Below are positions 1-10,577 of a stretch of 64,000 bases of DNA, piece after piece. The stretch comes from Cupriavidus sp. P-10 (GTDB taxonomy: Bacteria; Pseudomonadota; Gammaproteobacteria; Burkholderiales; Burkholderiaceae). The notes under the pieces are model-generated. The model ran no database searches and was not told where the DNA came from. It worked only from the letters and a program-made list of their open reading frames with translations. Numbering within the stretch: the first letter of the stretch is position 1; each line of letters begins with the position of its first letter. Where the stretch lies: assembly GCF_003402535.2 (NCBI RefSeq), contig NZ_AP025170.1, positions 682,001 to 746,000 of the forward strand, read 5' to 3'. The translations under genes and the position numbers were made by a program.

Positions 1-1100
1 ATTACAACCCCGTCTCGATCCACTGCGGGCCGGGCAGCCTTGACCGGCTGCCTGCCTTGCTGCACGGCCGCCGTGCCGTGGTCGTGACCTTTCCCGAAGC
101 CCGCGCGCTGGGGCTGGTCGCGAGGCTCGAGGCGCTGCTCGGCGCCGGCCTCGTTGCCGTGATCGAAGACGTACAGCCCAATCCCGACGTGGCGCAGCTG
201 TCGGGCCTCTACAACCGCTTCTGGGAACAGCCCGACGCCTGCGACGCGATCGTCGCGGTCGGCGGCGGCAGCGCCATCGACACGGCCAAGGCGCTGATGG
301 TCGGCACGGCCGGAACGACCGGATCAACGAGCGGCGGCCGCTTCGATTCGCTGCTCAGCCTGCTCGCCACCGGCAAGCCGTTCGCGCCGGCGCAGGTCAA
401 GCCGCTGATCGCGGTGCCGACCACCGCGGGCACTGGCAGCGAAGTGACGCCATGGGCCACGATCTGGGACGCGGCCAACCAGAAGAAATACTCGCTGCAC
501 CTAGACGCGACCTGGCCGGAGGCGGCCATCGTCGACCCGGGGCTGATGGTGTCGGTGCCGCTGGGCACGACGGTCTCCACCGGCCTCGACGCGCTCTCGC
601 ACGCACTGGAATCGGTGTGGAACGTCAACGCCAACCCGATCTCCGACACCTACGCGGTGTCGGCGGTGGAAGACATTTTCGAGACCCTCCCGGCGCTGGT
701 GCGCAACCCGGCCGACATCGCGCTGCGCGAGCGCATGGCGCTGGCCGCGCTCAAGGCCGGCCTGGCGTTCTCCAACACCAAGACCGCGCTGGCGCATTCG
801 ATCTCGTACGAAATGACGCTGCGCCACGGCCTGCCGCACGGCATCGCGTGCTCGTTCACGCTGCCGCTGGTGCTGGAGAAGGCGTGGGCGCGCCGCCCCG
901 ACCGCGACCGTACGCTGCAGCGGCTGTTCGGGCCGTCGCTGGAAGCCGGCCAGCAGCGCCTGCGCGCCTTCCTGCAGGGGCTGGGCGTGAAGACCGAGTT
1001 TGCCGACTACGGCGTCTCCGACGAGGAGGCCGGCGCCATGATCGCGCGAGCGCTGGACGGCGCGCGCGGCAGGAATTTCATCGGCGCCGTGCCGGCTTAG
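1..1100 (+). CDS. Iron-containing alcohol dehydrogenase, probably phosphonoacetaldehyde reductase-like (5' partial)
   Basis: The open frame enters from the left edge (codons in phase from base 3, beginning Tyr-Asn-Pro-Val), so the true start lies outside the window; the TTG at 57 is internal. The family is group III Fe-dependent alcohol dehydrogenases. The nucleotide-binding GGGSAIDTAK motif lies near 261-290. The four metal ligands are all present: Asp and His in GLDALSHALE (about 588-602), then two His fourteen residues apart (about 796-840). The gene is followed after 89 bases by an organophosphate-type MFS carrier and then phnY, so the natural substrate is probably phosphonoacetaldehyde or a related short aldehyde, as in phosphonoacetaldehyde reductases. 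Family assignment is firm; substrate is inferred from context only. Confidence 0.85.
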   Translation, partial: YNPVSIHCGPGSLDRLPALLHGRRAVVVTFPEARALGLVARLEALLGAGLVAVIEDVQPNPDVAQLSGLYNRFWEQPDACDAIVAVGGGSAIDTAKALMVGTAGTTGSTSGGRFDSLLSLLATGKPFAPAQVKPLIAVPTTAGTGSEVTPWATIWDAANQKKYSLHLDATWPEAAIVDPGLMVSVPLGTTVSTGLDALSHALESVWNVNANPISDTYAVSAVEDIFETLPALVRNPADIALRERMALAALKAGLAFSNTKTALAHSISYEMTLRHGLPHGIACSFTLPLVLEKAWARRPDRDRTLQRLFGPSLEAGQQRLRAFLQGLGVKTEFADYGVSDEEAGAMIARALDGARGRNFIGAVPA

Positions 1101-1189
1101 CGGGGCGTCCGCCACGGGCAAGGTTTACCCCGGCCACCAGAGCCCCCCAGAGCCCGCAATACGGGCCGACAATACAACAGGAGACAAGA

Positions 1190-2494
1190 ATGGAAACTGC
1201 CGATCGCATCCAGGTGGGGGCGTTCGTCGCCCCGGCGGCGCAATCGTTCCGGCGCGCACAGTGGCGCATGCTGCTGGCCGCGATGTTTTGCTACTTCTTC
1301 TTCTACACCGGCCGCCAGACCTTCGGCTTCGCCATCCCCGGCATCCAGCAGGAATTCGGTTTTTCCAAGGAAGCGCTGGGCTGGGCCTCCACCTGCCTGT
1401 TGTGGTGCTATGCGATCGGGCAGGCCATCAACGGCAACCTTGGCGACAAGTTCGGCGGGCGCCGCGTGATGACTGCCGGCGCGATCCTGTCGTGCGCGGC
1501 CAACTGGGTGGTCAGCTTTGCCGTGGGGTTCAAGAGCCTGGCGATTCCCTGGGGCATCAACGGCTACTTCCAGGCGCTAGGCTGGGCGCCGGGCAGCCGG
1601 CTGCTGTCGAACTGGTGGGGGGCCGGCGAGCGCGGCAAAGTCTATGGCTTCTACGTGTTCGCCGCGGGCTGCGCGTCGGTGCTGTCGTTCGTCACGTCGA
1701 TCGTGGTGGTCAATATCCTGCACCTGGACTGGCGCTGGATCTTCCGGCTGCCGGTGCTGCTGATGCTGGTAGGCGGCATCACCTTCTACCTGATCGTGCG
1801 CGAACGTCCGGAAGACCTCGGCTACAGGTCGCCGGATACCGGCGTGGCCAAGGGCGAGGATGGCGGCCAGGGCACGCATGCCGGGACCGATGCCGATGAA
1901 AGTTCCTGGTCGCGCTACAAGGCCGTGCTGCGCAACCCGCGCCTGCTGATCGCCGGCCTGTCGATCGGCTTCCAGAATGCCGCGCGCTATGGCCTGATCG
2001 TCTGGGTGCCGGTGCACTTCCTGGGCAAGGACTGGAAGCATGCCGACAGCCTGATCGACCCGGCCTGGATCTCGGTGGCGCTGCCGGTGGGCATGGCCTT
2101 CGGCGCGCTGTCCAACGGCTGGATCTCCGACCGCCTGTTCGGCTCCAGCCGCAGCAAGGCCATCATGCTCTACATGGTGCTGGGCGCGATCGCGTCGATG
2201 GTCATGTACCAGCTGCCCACCGGCATGGGTGCGATCGTGGCGCTGTTCCTGGCCGGCTTCTTCGTCTACGGCCCGGCCTCGTCGTTCTGGGCGCTGTGCC
2301 CCGACCTGGTCGGCGCCAGGCGCGCCGGCACCGCGACCGGCATCCTGAACTTCTTTTCCTACCTGCTCGCCGGCCTGGGCGAGCCGCTGATCGGCCGCAT
2401 GCTGGACCACTCCGGCAACACCTCGCTGGTGTTCCCGATCGTCGCGGCCAGCTGCGTGATCAGTGCCGTGATCGCGGCCTTTATTCGTCGCTGA
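1190..2494 (+). CDS. MFS transporter, organophosphate:phosphate antiporter (GlpT/UhpC) type
   Basis: A 434-residue inner-membrane carrier, starting at ATG 1190 behind an AGGAG-type site (acaggagacaaga). About twelve hydrophobic segments are visible. The early FYTGRQTFGF stretch and the loop RGKVYGFYVF after a conserved SNWWG resemble the OPA family (GlpT, UhpT, UhpC, PgtP), whose members exchange phosphorylated organics for phosphate. Lying between an Fe-dependent aldehyde/alcohol dehydrogenase and phosphonoacetaldehyde dehydrogenase, it plausibly imports 2-aminoethylphosphonate, phosphonoacetate or a related C-P compound; this is inference. Its stop codon lies in a 14-bp tandem repeat that places TGA in all three frames. 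Confidence 0.85.
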   Translation: METADRIQVGAFVAPAAQSFRRAQWRMLLAAMFCYFFFYTGRQTFGFAIPGIQQEFGFSKEALGWASTCLLWCYAIGQAINGNLGDKFGGRRVMTAGAILSCAANWVVSFAVGFKSLAIPWGINGYFQALGWAPGSRLLSNWWGAGERGKVYGFYVFAAGCASVLSFVTSIVVVNILHLDWRWIFRLPVLLMLVGGITFYLIVRERPEDLGYRSPDTGVAKGEDGGQGTHAGTDADESSWSRYKAVLRNPRLLIAGLSIGFQNAARYGLIVWVPVHFLGKDWKHADSLIDPAWISVALPVGMAFGALSNGWISDRLFGSSRSKAIMLYMVLGAIASMVMYQLPTGMGAIVALFLAGFFVYGPASSFWALCPDLVGARRAGTATGILNFFSYLLAGLGEPLIGRMLDHSGNTSLVFPIVAASCVISAVIAAFIRR

Positions 2495-2524
2495 ACCTCC
2501 GTCGCTGAACCTCCGCCGCTGAAC
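2487..2524 (+). repeat. 14-bp tandem repeat across the MFS stop codon
   Basis: The unit GTCGCTGAACCTCC occurs at 2487-2500 and 2501-2514, followed by a partial copy GCCGCTGAAC at 2515-2524. Each copy carries a TGA (2492, 2506, 2520). Because 14 is not a multiple of three, the three TGAs fall in three different frames. Confidence 0.9.
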
Positions 2525-2601
2525 GAAGCGGCCGGCGCCGCGCCGGCGCCTGCCTTGTTTCCATCCTGAAGACACGCCCTGAATCCCGGGGCATCGACAT
2601 C

Positions 2602-4071
2602 ATGAACGCATCCCACGCCATCCCTGAAATCCGCCACGACATCCGCCACCACATCCGGCACGAAGCGCTGCGCATCGCCGGCGAAAAGATCTACCGCGAA
2701 GACGTGATCGAGGTGACCTACCCGTACACCGGCGAAGTCATTGCGACCGTGCCCAAGGCCACGCTGGACGACGTGCGCCGCGCCTACCGCATCGCGCGTG
2801 ATTACCAGCCCACGCTGACGCGCTACGAGCGCTACAGGATCCTGATGCGCGCCGGCGAGATCATCGCCTCGCGGCTGGACGAGATCTCGCGCACCATCAC
2901 GCTGGAGTCCGGGCTGTGCCGCAAGGATTCGCTGTATGAAGTGGGCCGCGCCTCTGACGTGCTGCTGTTCGCCGCCAACCAGGCGCTGGTCGACGACGGC
3001 CAGGTGTTCTCGTGCGACCTGACGCACCACGGCAAGAGCCGCAAGGTCTATACGCTGCGCGAACCCTTGCTGGGCGTGATCACCGCGATCACGCCGTTCA
3101 ACCATCCGCTTAACCAGGTCATCCACAAGGTCGCGCCGGCGGTGGCCACCAACAACCGCATGGTGCTCAAGCCCAGCGAGAAGACGCCGCTGGCGGCCTT
3201 CATGCTGGCCGATATCCTGTACGAGGCCGGCCTGCCGCCGCAGATGCTGTCCGTCGTCACCGGCGACCCGCGCGAGATTGCCGACGAGATGCTGACGCAC
3301 CCCGATGTCGACCTGGTGACCTTCACCGGCGGCGTGCCGATCGGCAAGTACATCGCGGCCACCGCCACCTACAAGCGCCAGGTGCTGGAGCTGGGCGGCA
3401 ACGACCCGATCATCGTGATGGAAGACGCCGACCTGGAAGAAGCCGCCACGCTCGCGGCCAGCGGCTCGTACAAGAACTCGGGCCAGCGCTGCACGGCGAT
3501 CAAGCGCATGCTGGTGCATGAAGCCGTGGCCGACCGCTTTGTCGAGCTGCTGGTGCAGAAGACCGAAGCCGTCAATTATGGCGACCCGATGGACCCGAAG
3601 GTCGACATGGGCACCGTGATCGACGAGGCCGCCGCGATCCAGTTCGAGACCGTCGTCAATGAAGCCATCGCCGCCGGCGCGACGCTGCGCTACGGCAATA
3701 TCCGCTGCGGCGCGCTGTACTCGCCCACGGTGCTGGACCACGTCGATCCTGGGATGACGGTGGCCAGACACGAAACCTTCGGGCCGGTGTCGCCGGTGAT
3801 CCGCTTCAGGGATATCGACGAAGCGATCCACATCTCCAACGGCACCGCCTACGGCCTGTCGTCGTCGGTCTGCACCAACCGGCTCGACTACATCACGCGC
3901 TTCGTGCGCGAGCTGAAGGTTGGCAGCGTCAATGTGCGTGAAGTGCCCGGCTACCGGCTGGAACTGACGCCGTTCGGCGGCATCAAGGACTCCGGCCTGG
4001 GCTACAAGGAAGGCGTGCTGGAAGCGATGAAGAGCTTCTGCAATACCAAGACGTATTCGCTGCCCTGGTAA
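2602..4071 (+). CDS. phnY: Phosphonoacetaldehyde dehydrogenase
   Basis: A 489-residue NAD(P)-dependent aldehyde dehydrogenase, full length for the family. It should oxidise phosphonoacetaldehyde (from PhnW transamination of 2-aminoethylphosphonate) to phosphonoacetate, the substrate of PhnA encoded at 8282-9502. Catalytic residues are visible: Asn167 (TPFNHPLNQ), the general base Glu263 in ELGGND and the nucleophile Cys297 in SGQRCTAIK; a C-terminal PFGGIKDSGLG motif is typical. Start ATG 2602 was chosen because the N-terminal helix and YTGEVIATVP region follow directly; no strong ribosome site is seen. The presence of a LysR-linked phosphonoacetate hydrolase nearby makes the PhnY call much more likely than a generic aldehyde dehydrogenase. 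Confidence 0.85.
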   Translation: MNASHAIPEIRHDIRHHIRHEALRIAGEKIYREDVIEVTYPYTGEVIATVPKATLDDVRRAYRIARDYQPTLTRYERYRILMRAGEIIASRLDEISRTITLESGLCRKDSLYEVGRASDVLLFAANQALVDDGQVFSCDLTHHGKSRKVYTLREPLLGVITAITPFNHPLNQVIHKVAPAVATNNRMVLKPSEKTPLAAFMLADILYEAGLPPQMLSVVTGDPREIADEMLTHPDVDLVTFTGGVPIGKYIAATATYKRQVLELGGNDPIIVMEDADLEEAATLAASGSYKNSGQRCTAIKRMLVHEAVADRFVELLVQKTEAVNYGDPMDPKVDMGTVIDEAAAIQFETVVNEAIAAGATLRYGNIRCGALYSPTVLDHVDPGMTVARHETFGPVSPVIRFRDIDEAIHISNGTAYGLSSSVCTNRLDYITRFVRELKVGSVNVREVPGYRLELTPFGGIKDSGLGYKEGVLEAMKSFCNTKTYSLPW

Positions 4072-4081
4072 GCCCTTGCCT

Positions 4082-4707
4082 TCAGGCGTTCGAGACTGGT
4101 CGCAGCGTGCGGAAATGCGCGGCGACCAGCGCGGCGAATTCCTCGGCGATGGTCGAGGGCGACCAATGGCCTGAAAACGCCATGCGGACATCCACGCCGC
4201 AGCGCGGGGACAGCGGCACCACGCGCAACGCGTGCGCGAACACGTTGGCAACGTACTGGATGCCGATGCCGATGCCGATGCCGGTGCCCTGCGCGGCCAT
4301 CGTGCAGATCGTGCCGGAATAGGTGGTCTCGATGGTGGCAGCGGGCTCGGCGCCGACGCGGCGCATGCTTCGCTCAGCGCCACTTGCAGCGGGTCGTCGG
4401 CATTGAGCGTGATCAGCGATTGCCCGGCGAGGTCGCGCACATGCAGCGACGTGCGGCGCGACAACGGATGGTCCGGATGCATGACACAGACCGCGTGGCT
4501 CCGGTGCATGATGCGCACGTTGAACTGGGGATGGTCCAGCGGGCTGGTGCTCAGCACCAGGTCGTACTGCCCGGTCAGCGATCCGTCGCGCAGCGCATGC
4601 GCGCCGACGGTCTGCACGTTCAGGTGGATATCGGCATGCCGGGCCGAAAACTGGCCGACCACCGCGGGCAGCACGCCCAGCCCCAGCGACATCGCCAGCG
4701 GCGAGTC
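4082..4707 (-). pseudogene. LysR-type regulator remnant (C-terminal effector domain only, frameshifted)
   Basis: Read leftwards from about 4707, one frame encodes the start of a LysR substrate-binding domain (LGVLPAVVGQF, DLVLSTSPLDHPQF, HAVCVMHPDHPLSRR). The frame is lost near 4358-4366, where one base appears deleted, and the domain continues in another frame (RVGAEPAATIETTYSG onward) to a stop at 4082. The N-terminal winged-helix DNA-binding domain is entirely missing. A GATGCC microsatellite inside the remnant yields a Gly-Ile repeat. Upstream sequence switches directly into a plus-strand lyase-like gene that is also missing its 5' end. It cannot make a working regulator. Confidence 0.85.
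4259..4288 (+). repeat. Hexanucleotide microsatellite (GATGCC)4 plus one variant unit
   Basis: Four perfect GATGCC units at 4259-4282 are followed by GGTGCC at 4283-4288. In the LysR remnant (minus strand) this encodes alternating Gly-Ile/Gly-Thr residues at a place where intact LysR proteins usually have a single Gly-x-Gly-Ile. It looks like slippage expansion in a decaying gene. Confidence 0.85.
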
Positions 4708-5434
4708 GCGGCTGATCCTGAGCTACCAGGCGTTGCGCCAGTTCCATCCGCGCGCGTCGATGGACAAGGCGATCCAATGGGTCAGCCACATCGAGATCAA
4801 TCCCGCCTCGTCGCGCGTGCTGCTGCTGCATCGCTGGACCGAGCGGGTCGAGGACGAGACCTGCTTCCTGCACCGGCTCGTCACGGTCAATCCGGACGGC
4901 AGCGACTTGCGGCTGCTGGAGTGCTCGGACCATCCGCTGCCCCAGCTCGCCGACGATTTCGATCCGAACGCGGTCGGCACCTTCGACTACGAGAAGTCCG
5001 AGTACCAGATCTCGCATCCGCTCTGGCGCGATGACGACACCATCATCGTGTGGGGTCCGCATGCGGGCAGCATCCACTACCACCTGTACCAGGACCGCGA
5101 GGAGGGCAAGCGCGGCGAGGTGCGCGTGGTCGGCGACGGCGTGCTGACCGAGAACGGGCATATGACGTTCTCGCCGGTGAATCCGCGCTGGCTGCTCAGC
5201 GACACCTATCCCGATGCGCAAACCAACGAGCGCACGCTGTTCCTGTACGACATGCAGCAGGGCATGCGCCACGACCTGGGACGCTTCTACACCAGCCCCG
5301 CGCTGAAGAAGGAGAACCGCTGCGACCTGCATCCGCGCTGGAGCCGCGATGGCCGGCGGGTGTGCATCGACTCCATCCACGAGTCGGAGCGCCAGCTCTA
5401 CGTGATCGACGTGTCGCCGCTGGTTGCAGCGTGA
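4708..5434 (+). pseudogene. Oligogalacturonate lyase-like beta-propeller remnant (N-terminus missing)
   Basis: About 240 residues of a beta-propeller protein resembling the C-terminal two-thirds of oligogalacturonate lyase-type (Pectate_lyase22) proteins. Typical stretches are QWVSHIEINPASSRVLLLH, TENGHMTFSPVNPRWLLSD and LHPRWSRDGRRVCIDSIH. Homology begins abruptly around 4706-4712, next to the LysR remnant. The apparent upstream start codon of this frame (GTG/ATG around 4232) runs antisense through the LysR fragment and encodes no family sequence. The family normally has about 380-400 residues, so roughly the first third is gone. It ends at TGA 5432 and converges on a Bug receptor gene. Family call is moderately confident; lack of function is inferred from the truncation. 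Confidence 0.7.
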
Positions 5435-5483
5435 TGGCGCGGCGGGCGTGCCCGGACACCAGTCACGCCCGCGCTGCGGCGCG

Positions 5484-6488
5484 CTATTCCGCCTTCACAT
5501 TGGCGCCGCGCACCACTTCGCCCCAGCGCTTGAGTTCCGCCGCGGTGAAGTCCTGGAATTGCTTGCCAGGCATGTAGCTGGGCAAGGCGCCATCGGCCTC
5601 CATTGCGGACCTGAGCTTCGGCTGGGCCAGCGCCTTGCCCACGGCGGCCTGCAGCTTCTCCAGCACGTCCGGTGGCGTCTTCGCCGGCGCCACGATGCCG
5701 GCCCATGAAGTGACCTCGAATCCCGCCAGCCCCGCCTCGGACAGCGTCGGCAATTGCGGCAACGCCGGCGAGCGCTGCCCCGACGTGACGGCAAGGCCCT
5801 TGAGCTTGCCGGACTTCACGTGCGGGATCATGGCGGGAATGGTCTCGATCGTCATGGTGACCTCGCCGCCCATCGCGGCCAGCATGGCCGGGCCGCCGCC
5901 CTTGTAGGCGACGTGGGTCAGGTCGACCTTGCCCATCGACTTGACCAGCTCGCCGCTGAGGTGGCCGGGCGAGCCGGAGCCCGCCGACGAGAAGAACACC
6001 TTGCCGGGATTGGCGCGCATGTAGGCGAGCAGTTCTGCGGACGTCTGCGCCGGCAGCGCCGGGTTGACCGCCACCACCAGCGGGTAGCGCGCGACCAGCG
6101 CCACCGGCTCGAAGCTCTTTATCGGGTCGAATGCCAGCTTGGGGTAGATCCAGGGATTGATGGCCTGGCTGCTCAGCGTCGCCATGAACAAGGTATAGCC
6201 GTCCGGCGCCGCCTGTGCGACATACTGCGCGGCGATGTTGCCTGCCGCGCCCGGGCGGTTCTCGACCACCACCTGCTGCCCGAGCGCATCCTGCATCTCC
6301 CTGGCCAGCAGCCGGGCCAGCTTGTCGGTCGAGCCGCCGGCGGCGAAGCCGACCACCAGGCTGACCGGGCGCGCGGGATAGCCGCCCTGCGCGTAGGCAG
6401 CGCAGCACGCGGTCGCGGCCACGCCGAAGACGGCCAGGGTTGTGCGGAGGCGCCGGAAAGGTTGCCGCTTGCGCTGGGTGGCTTGCAT
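5484..6488 (-). CDS. Bug/TctC-family tripartite tricarboxylate transporter substrate-binding protein
   Basis: A 334-residue periplasmic solute receptor. It has an N-terminal basic stretch and hydrophobic signal peptide with cleavage expected near AYAQG (about residue 34), then the family hallmarks PARPVSLVVGFAAGGSTD, VVENRPGAAGNIA and APDGYTL. Start ATG 6488 follows a clear AGGAGA site eight bases upstream. No membrane partners (TctA/TctB) are encoded nearby, as is usual for the expanded Bug family in Burkholderiales. The 62-base gap to the upstream transporter gene is T-rich on the plus strand with two GTTGTTTTC copies. Ligand unknown; location suggests an organic acid linked to the phosphonate or lost lyase genes. 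Confidence 0.9.
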   Translation of the reverse strand: MQATQRKRQPFRRLRTTLAVFGVAATACCAAYAQGGYPARPVSLVVGFAAGGSTDKLARLLAREMQDALGQQVVVENRPGAAGNIAAQYVAQAAPDGYTLFMATLSSQAINPWIYPKLAFDPIKSFEPVALVARYPLVVAVNPALPAQTSAELLAYMRANPGKVFFSSAGSGSPGHLSGELVKSMGKVDLTHVAYKGGGPAMLAAMGGEVTMTIETIPAMIPHVKSGKLKGLAVTSGQRSPALPQLPTLSEAGLAGFEVTSWAGIVAPAKTPPDVLEKLQAAVGKALAQPKLRSAMEADGALPSYMPGKQFQDFTAAELKRWGEVVRGANVKAE

Positions 6489-6550
6489 GTCTGTCTCCTG
6501 TGTGGACGTTTGTCGTCGTCGTTGTTTTCGTTGTTGTTTTCTTTATAGTT

Positions 6551-8215
6551 TCACGCCGCGCCTGGATTGCCGGCAACCAGCGCTGGAACATCTTCGTGCA
6601 TCGTGCCGCGCAGCGCACCGGGCATGCTTACCGGCGCGGCGCACAGCAGGGCGTTCATCTGTGACAGCTCGCGCAGCGTATCGAGGTGCAGCGCGCTGGT
6701 CTCCACGCTGGCCGTGCGCCGCTGCGACACCCGGGCGAGGTGGCGGGCGGTGAAGCGTTCGGCGCGCGCCTGGAAGCGCGCGGCGCAGTCGTTGAGCAGC
6801 GCGTGGGCGGCGCGGTCGCCGGCGACGAACAGCGACATCCGGGTACGCAGGTTGGCCGCCAGCATGTCGCATAGCTCCAGCAGTTCGGCGCTGCCCTCGT
6901 CCGAGAAGCAATAGTTGCGGCGCAGCTTGCGCTGGTCCAGGTCGACCAGGGTCCGCTCGGCGATATCGCCCGCATATTCCAGGTTGATATTGAGCAGCAT
7001 GATCTCGTCCCAGCGCATGGCGTCCTCCGCGCCGAGCTTGCCGGCATCGACGTCGGTCAGGTACATCTTGACCGACGAGTAGAGTTCGTCGACGCGGTCG
7101 TCCAGCGCGCAGCAGCGCGCGTTCGCGGCACGGTCGTTGGCGACGATCGCCAGCTTCATGCCGGCGAGCATGTCCTCGATGACGTCGCCGATGCGCACGA
7201 CTTCGCGGGTGGCATTGCCCAGTGCCACCGACGGATGCTGCAGGTCGCCCTGGCTCAGGTAACGCGCGCCGCGCGACGCCGCCCCGGCGGGCGCATCGGG
7301 CAGCCATCGCGCGCACAGGGCGGCCACCGGTCTGACAAACCAGATCAGCGTTGCCGCCAGCGTCAGGTTGAAGGCCATGTGGAAGTCGATGGCCATGGTG
7401 GCGGCACTGCTGCCGATGCCCGCGAGCAGCGGCGGCACGGCGTCCAGCAGCGGCAGGAACACCAGCACCCCCGCGATGCGGAAGAGCAGGTTGGCAAGCG
7501 ATACGCGCCTGGCCGCGGGCACGCTGGCGGAATTGGCCAGGCAGGCTATCAGGCCGCTGCCGAGATTGGCGCCAAGCACCAGCGGCAGCGCGGTCTCCGG
7601 CGCGATGACGCCACCCATCGCCAGCGTTGCGGTCAGCAGGACGGCGGCCAGGCTGGAGTACGCCAGCAGGGCCAGCAGTGCGCCGATCACCACCGCGAGC
7701 AGCGCGTCATGGCCGAGCGAGGTAAAGATGGCGCGCACAAGGTCGGCATGCAGCAGCGGTGCGGCGTAGAAGCGGATCAGCTGCAGGGCCAGCGTGATCA
7801 GCCCGAGTCCCACCACGACCTCGCCCGCGCGCCCGCGCAGGCTGGCCTTGCCGGACAGCCGCATGGCGATGCCGGTCACCAGCAGCAGCGGCGACAGCCA
7901 CGAGATATCGACCGACAGCAGGCGCGCCATCATGCTGGTGCCGACATCGGCGCCGAGCACGATCGGCAGCGCCGCCGACAGCGACACCAGGCCCTCGGCG
8001 ACGAAGGCGCTGGTCATCAGCGCCGTGGCGCTGCTGCTCTGGATCAGCGCGGTCACGCCCAGCCCGGCCGCGAAACCGCGCGCCGGGCTTGCGGTGCCCG
8101 CTGCCAGCACCAGCCGCAGCCGTGGCCCCAGCAGTTCCAGCATGCCGTGGCGCGTGACATGCGTGCCCCAGATCAGCAGGGCAACGCCGGACATCAGGGA
8201 AAGCAGGATCTGCAT
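6551..8215 (-). CDS. Na+/Pi cotransporter (NptA/PNaS family) with PhoU-like C-terminal domain
   Basis: A 554-residue membrane protein. The first half holds the Na/Pi cotransporter repeat with the signature QSSSATALMTSAFV near residue 60; the second repeat carries YSSLAAVLLTATLA, so its usual Gln-Ser-Ser motif has Tyr in place of Gln. From about residue 330 a hydrophilic helical region resembles PhoU-like domains found in YjbB-type proteins. YjbB-type members export or exchange phosphate. Its position next to phnA, whose hydrolysis of phosphonoacetate releases phosphate, suggests handling of that excess phosphate (inference). Start ATG 8215 is preceded by GAGG. Gap to phnA is 66 bases with short duplicated sequence. 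Confidence 0.85.
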   Translation of the reverse strand: MQILLSLMSGVALLIWGTHVTRHGMLELLGPRLRLVLAAGTASPARGFAAGLGVTALIQSSSATALMTSAFVAEGLVSLSAALPIVLGADVGTSMMARLLSVDISWLSPLLLVTGIAMRLSGKASLRGRAGEVVVGLGLITLALQLIRFYAAPLLHADLVRAIFTSLGHDALLAVVIGALLALLAYSSLAAVLLTATLAMGGVIAPETALPLVLGANLGSGLIACLANSASVPAARRVSLANLLFRIAGVLVFLPLLDAVPPLLAGIGSSAATMAIDFHMAFNLTLAATLIWFVRPVAALCARWLPDAPAGAASRGARYLSQGDLQHPSVALGNATREVVRIGDVIEDMLAGMKLAIVANDRAANARCCALDDRVDELYSSVKMYLTDVDAGKLGAEDAMRWDEIMLLNINLEYAGDIAERTLVDLDQRKLRRNYCFSDEGSAELLELCDMLAANLRTRMSLFVAGDRAAHALLNDCAARFQARAERFTARHLARVSQRRTASVETSALHLDTLRELSQMNALLCAAPVSMPGALRGTMHEDVPALVAGNPGAA

Positions 8216-8266
8216 GGCGCCTCGCTGTGCCTGCGTGCTTCGGTGGGCGTGTTTCGGTGGGGGTAT

Positions 8267-9609
<1,343 letters not shown>

Positions 9610-9636
9610 TCCCACAATCTGTCAGGAAATATCACA

Positions 9637-10560
9637 GTGCCGCATAAGCTACCTCCGCTCAACGCGCTGCGCATCTTCGAGGTTGCGGCCCGCGCCGGCA
9701 GCTTTTCCGCGGCGGCGCGCGAGCTGCACCTGACGCATGGCGCGGTCAGCCGCCAGATCGAGATCCTGGAGCAATGGCTGGGGCAGCCGCTGTTTATCCG
9801 CCAGGGGCAGCGCATGGTGCCGACGGTGCACGCGCAGGCCTTCGGGCGCGAGGTCAGCGCCGCTTTCGACCATCTCAGCGCGGCGTCGGAGCGCTATGGG
9901 CGCATCGCCACGCGCAAGGTGGTGCGCGTGAACGCGCCCGCCACCTTCGCCATGCGCTGGCTGATCCCGCGGCTCGATGATTTCCGCCAGCAGCAGCCGG
10001 AAGTCGATGTACGGGTGTCAACTGCCTTCAGCAACGAGGCCGGGTTCAACGGCACCTTTGACGTCGCCATCCGGCGCACGCTGGAGCGCGGCGAGCAGTT
10101 CGAGTCCGTGCCGATCTTTGCCGAATACCAGACCGTGATCGCCAGCCCCGCGTTGCTGGCGCAGGCGCCGGTGCGCGATGTCGAAGACCTGGCCGACAGC
10201 GTGCTGCTGTACACGGAGACGCGCCCCGGCAGCTGGGAATCGTGGCTGCAGCAGGCCGGCCATGCATCGCTGCGGCCGGTGCGCACGCTGCGCTTCGACC
10301 ATTTCTTCGTCACGCTGCAGGCGGTGGTGGACAGCCTGGGCTTTGCCATCGGCACCTTCCCGACGCTGGCGGCGGATCTTGACGGCGCACGCATTGCCAC
10401 GCCGTTCGACGCTATCCGCGCGCCGGGCAACACCTACCACGCGCTGGTGCCACGCGATGCCGACAAGCCGCTGCACCTGCGCGCGTTCGTGGAGTGGCTG
10501 GTGCAGCAGGGCGAAGCGCCGGCGGCGGACGCCGGGCGCAAGGGCCGCCGCCAGCGGTGA
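9637..10560 (+). CDS. LysR-type regulator of the phosphonoacetate operon (PhnR-like)
   Basis: A 307-residue LysR protein of the GcvA type: winged helix at residues 6-65 (LNALRIFEVAARAGSFSAAA, HGAVSRQIEILEQWLG), then a LysR substrate-binding domain. The start is GTG 9637, with GGAA about eight bases upstream; the protein begins MPHKLPPLNALRIFE, normal for GcvA-like members. Divergent orientation from phnA with a perfect palindrome between them parallels the phnR-phnA pair known from Pseudomonas fluorescens 23F, where a LysR regulator responds to phosphonoacetate. The effector here is presumed, not shown. The C-terminus is rich in Arg/Lys and Ala. Confidence 0.85.
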   Translation: MPHKLPPLNALRIFEVAARAGSFSAAARELHLTHGAVSRQIEILEQWLGQPLFIRQGQRMVPTVHAQAFGREVSAAFDHLSAASERYGRIATRKVVRVNAPATFAMRWLIPRLDDFRQQQPEVDVRVSTAFSNEAGFNGTFDVAIRRTLERGEQFESVPIFAEYQTVIASPALLAQAPVRDVEDLADSVLLYTETRPGSWESWLQQAGHASLRPVRTLRFDHFFVTLQAVVDSLGFAIGTFPTLAADLDGARIATPFDAIRAPGNTYHALVPRDADKPLHLRAFVEWLVQQGEAPAADAGRKGRRQR

Positions 10561-10577
10561 GCGGTCAGGTCACCGCT

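Noticed and set aside
2359..4692. Long minus-strand open frame (777 codons) across phnY and the LysR remnant
   Set aside because: Only the first 90 or so residues are LysR-like; the rest is the antisense of phnY, a known effect of high GC.
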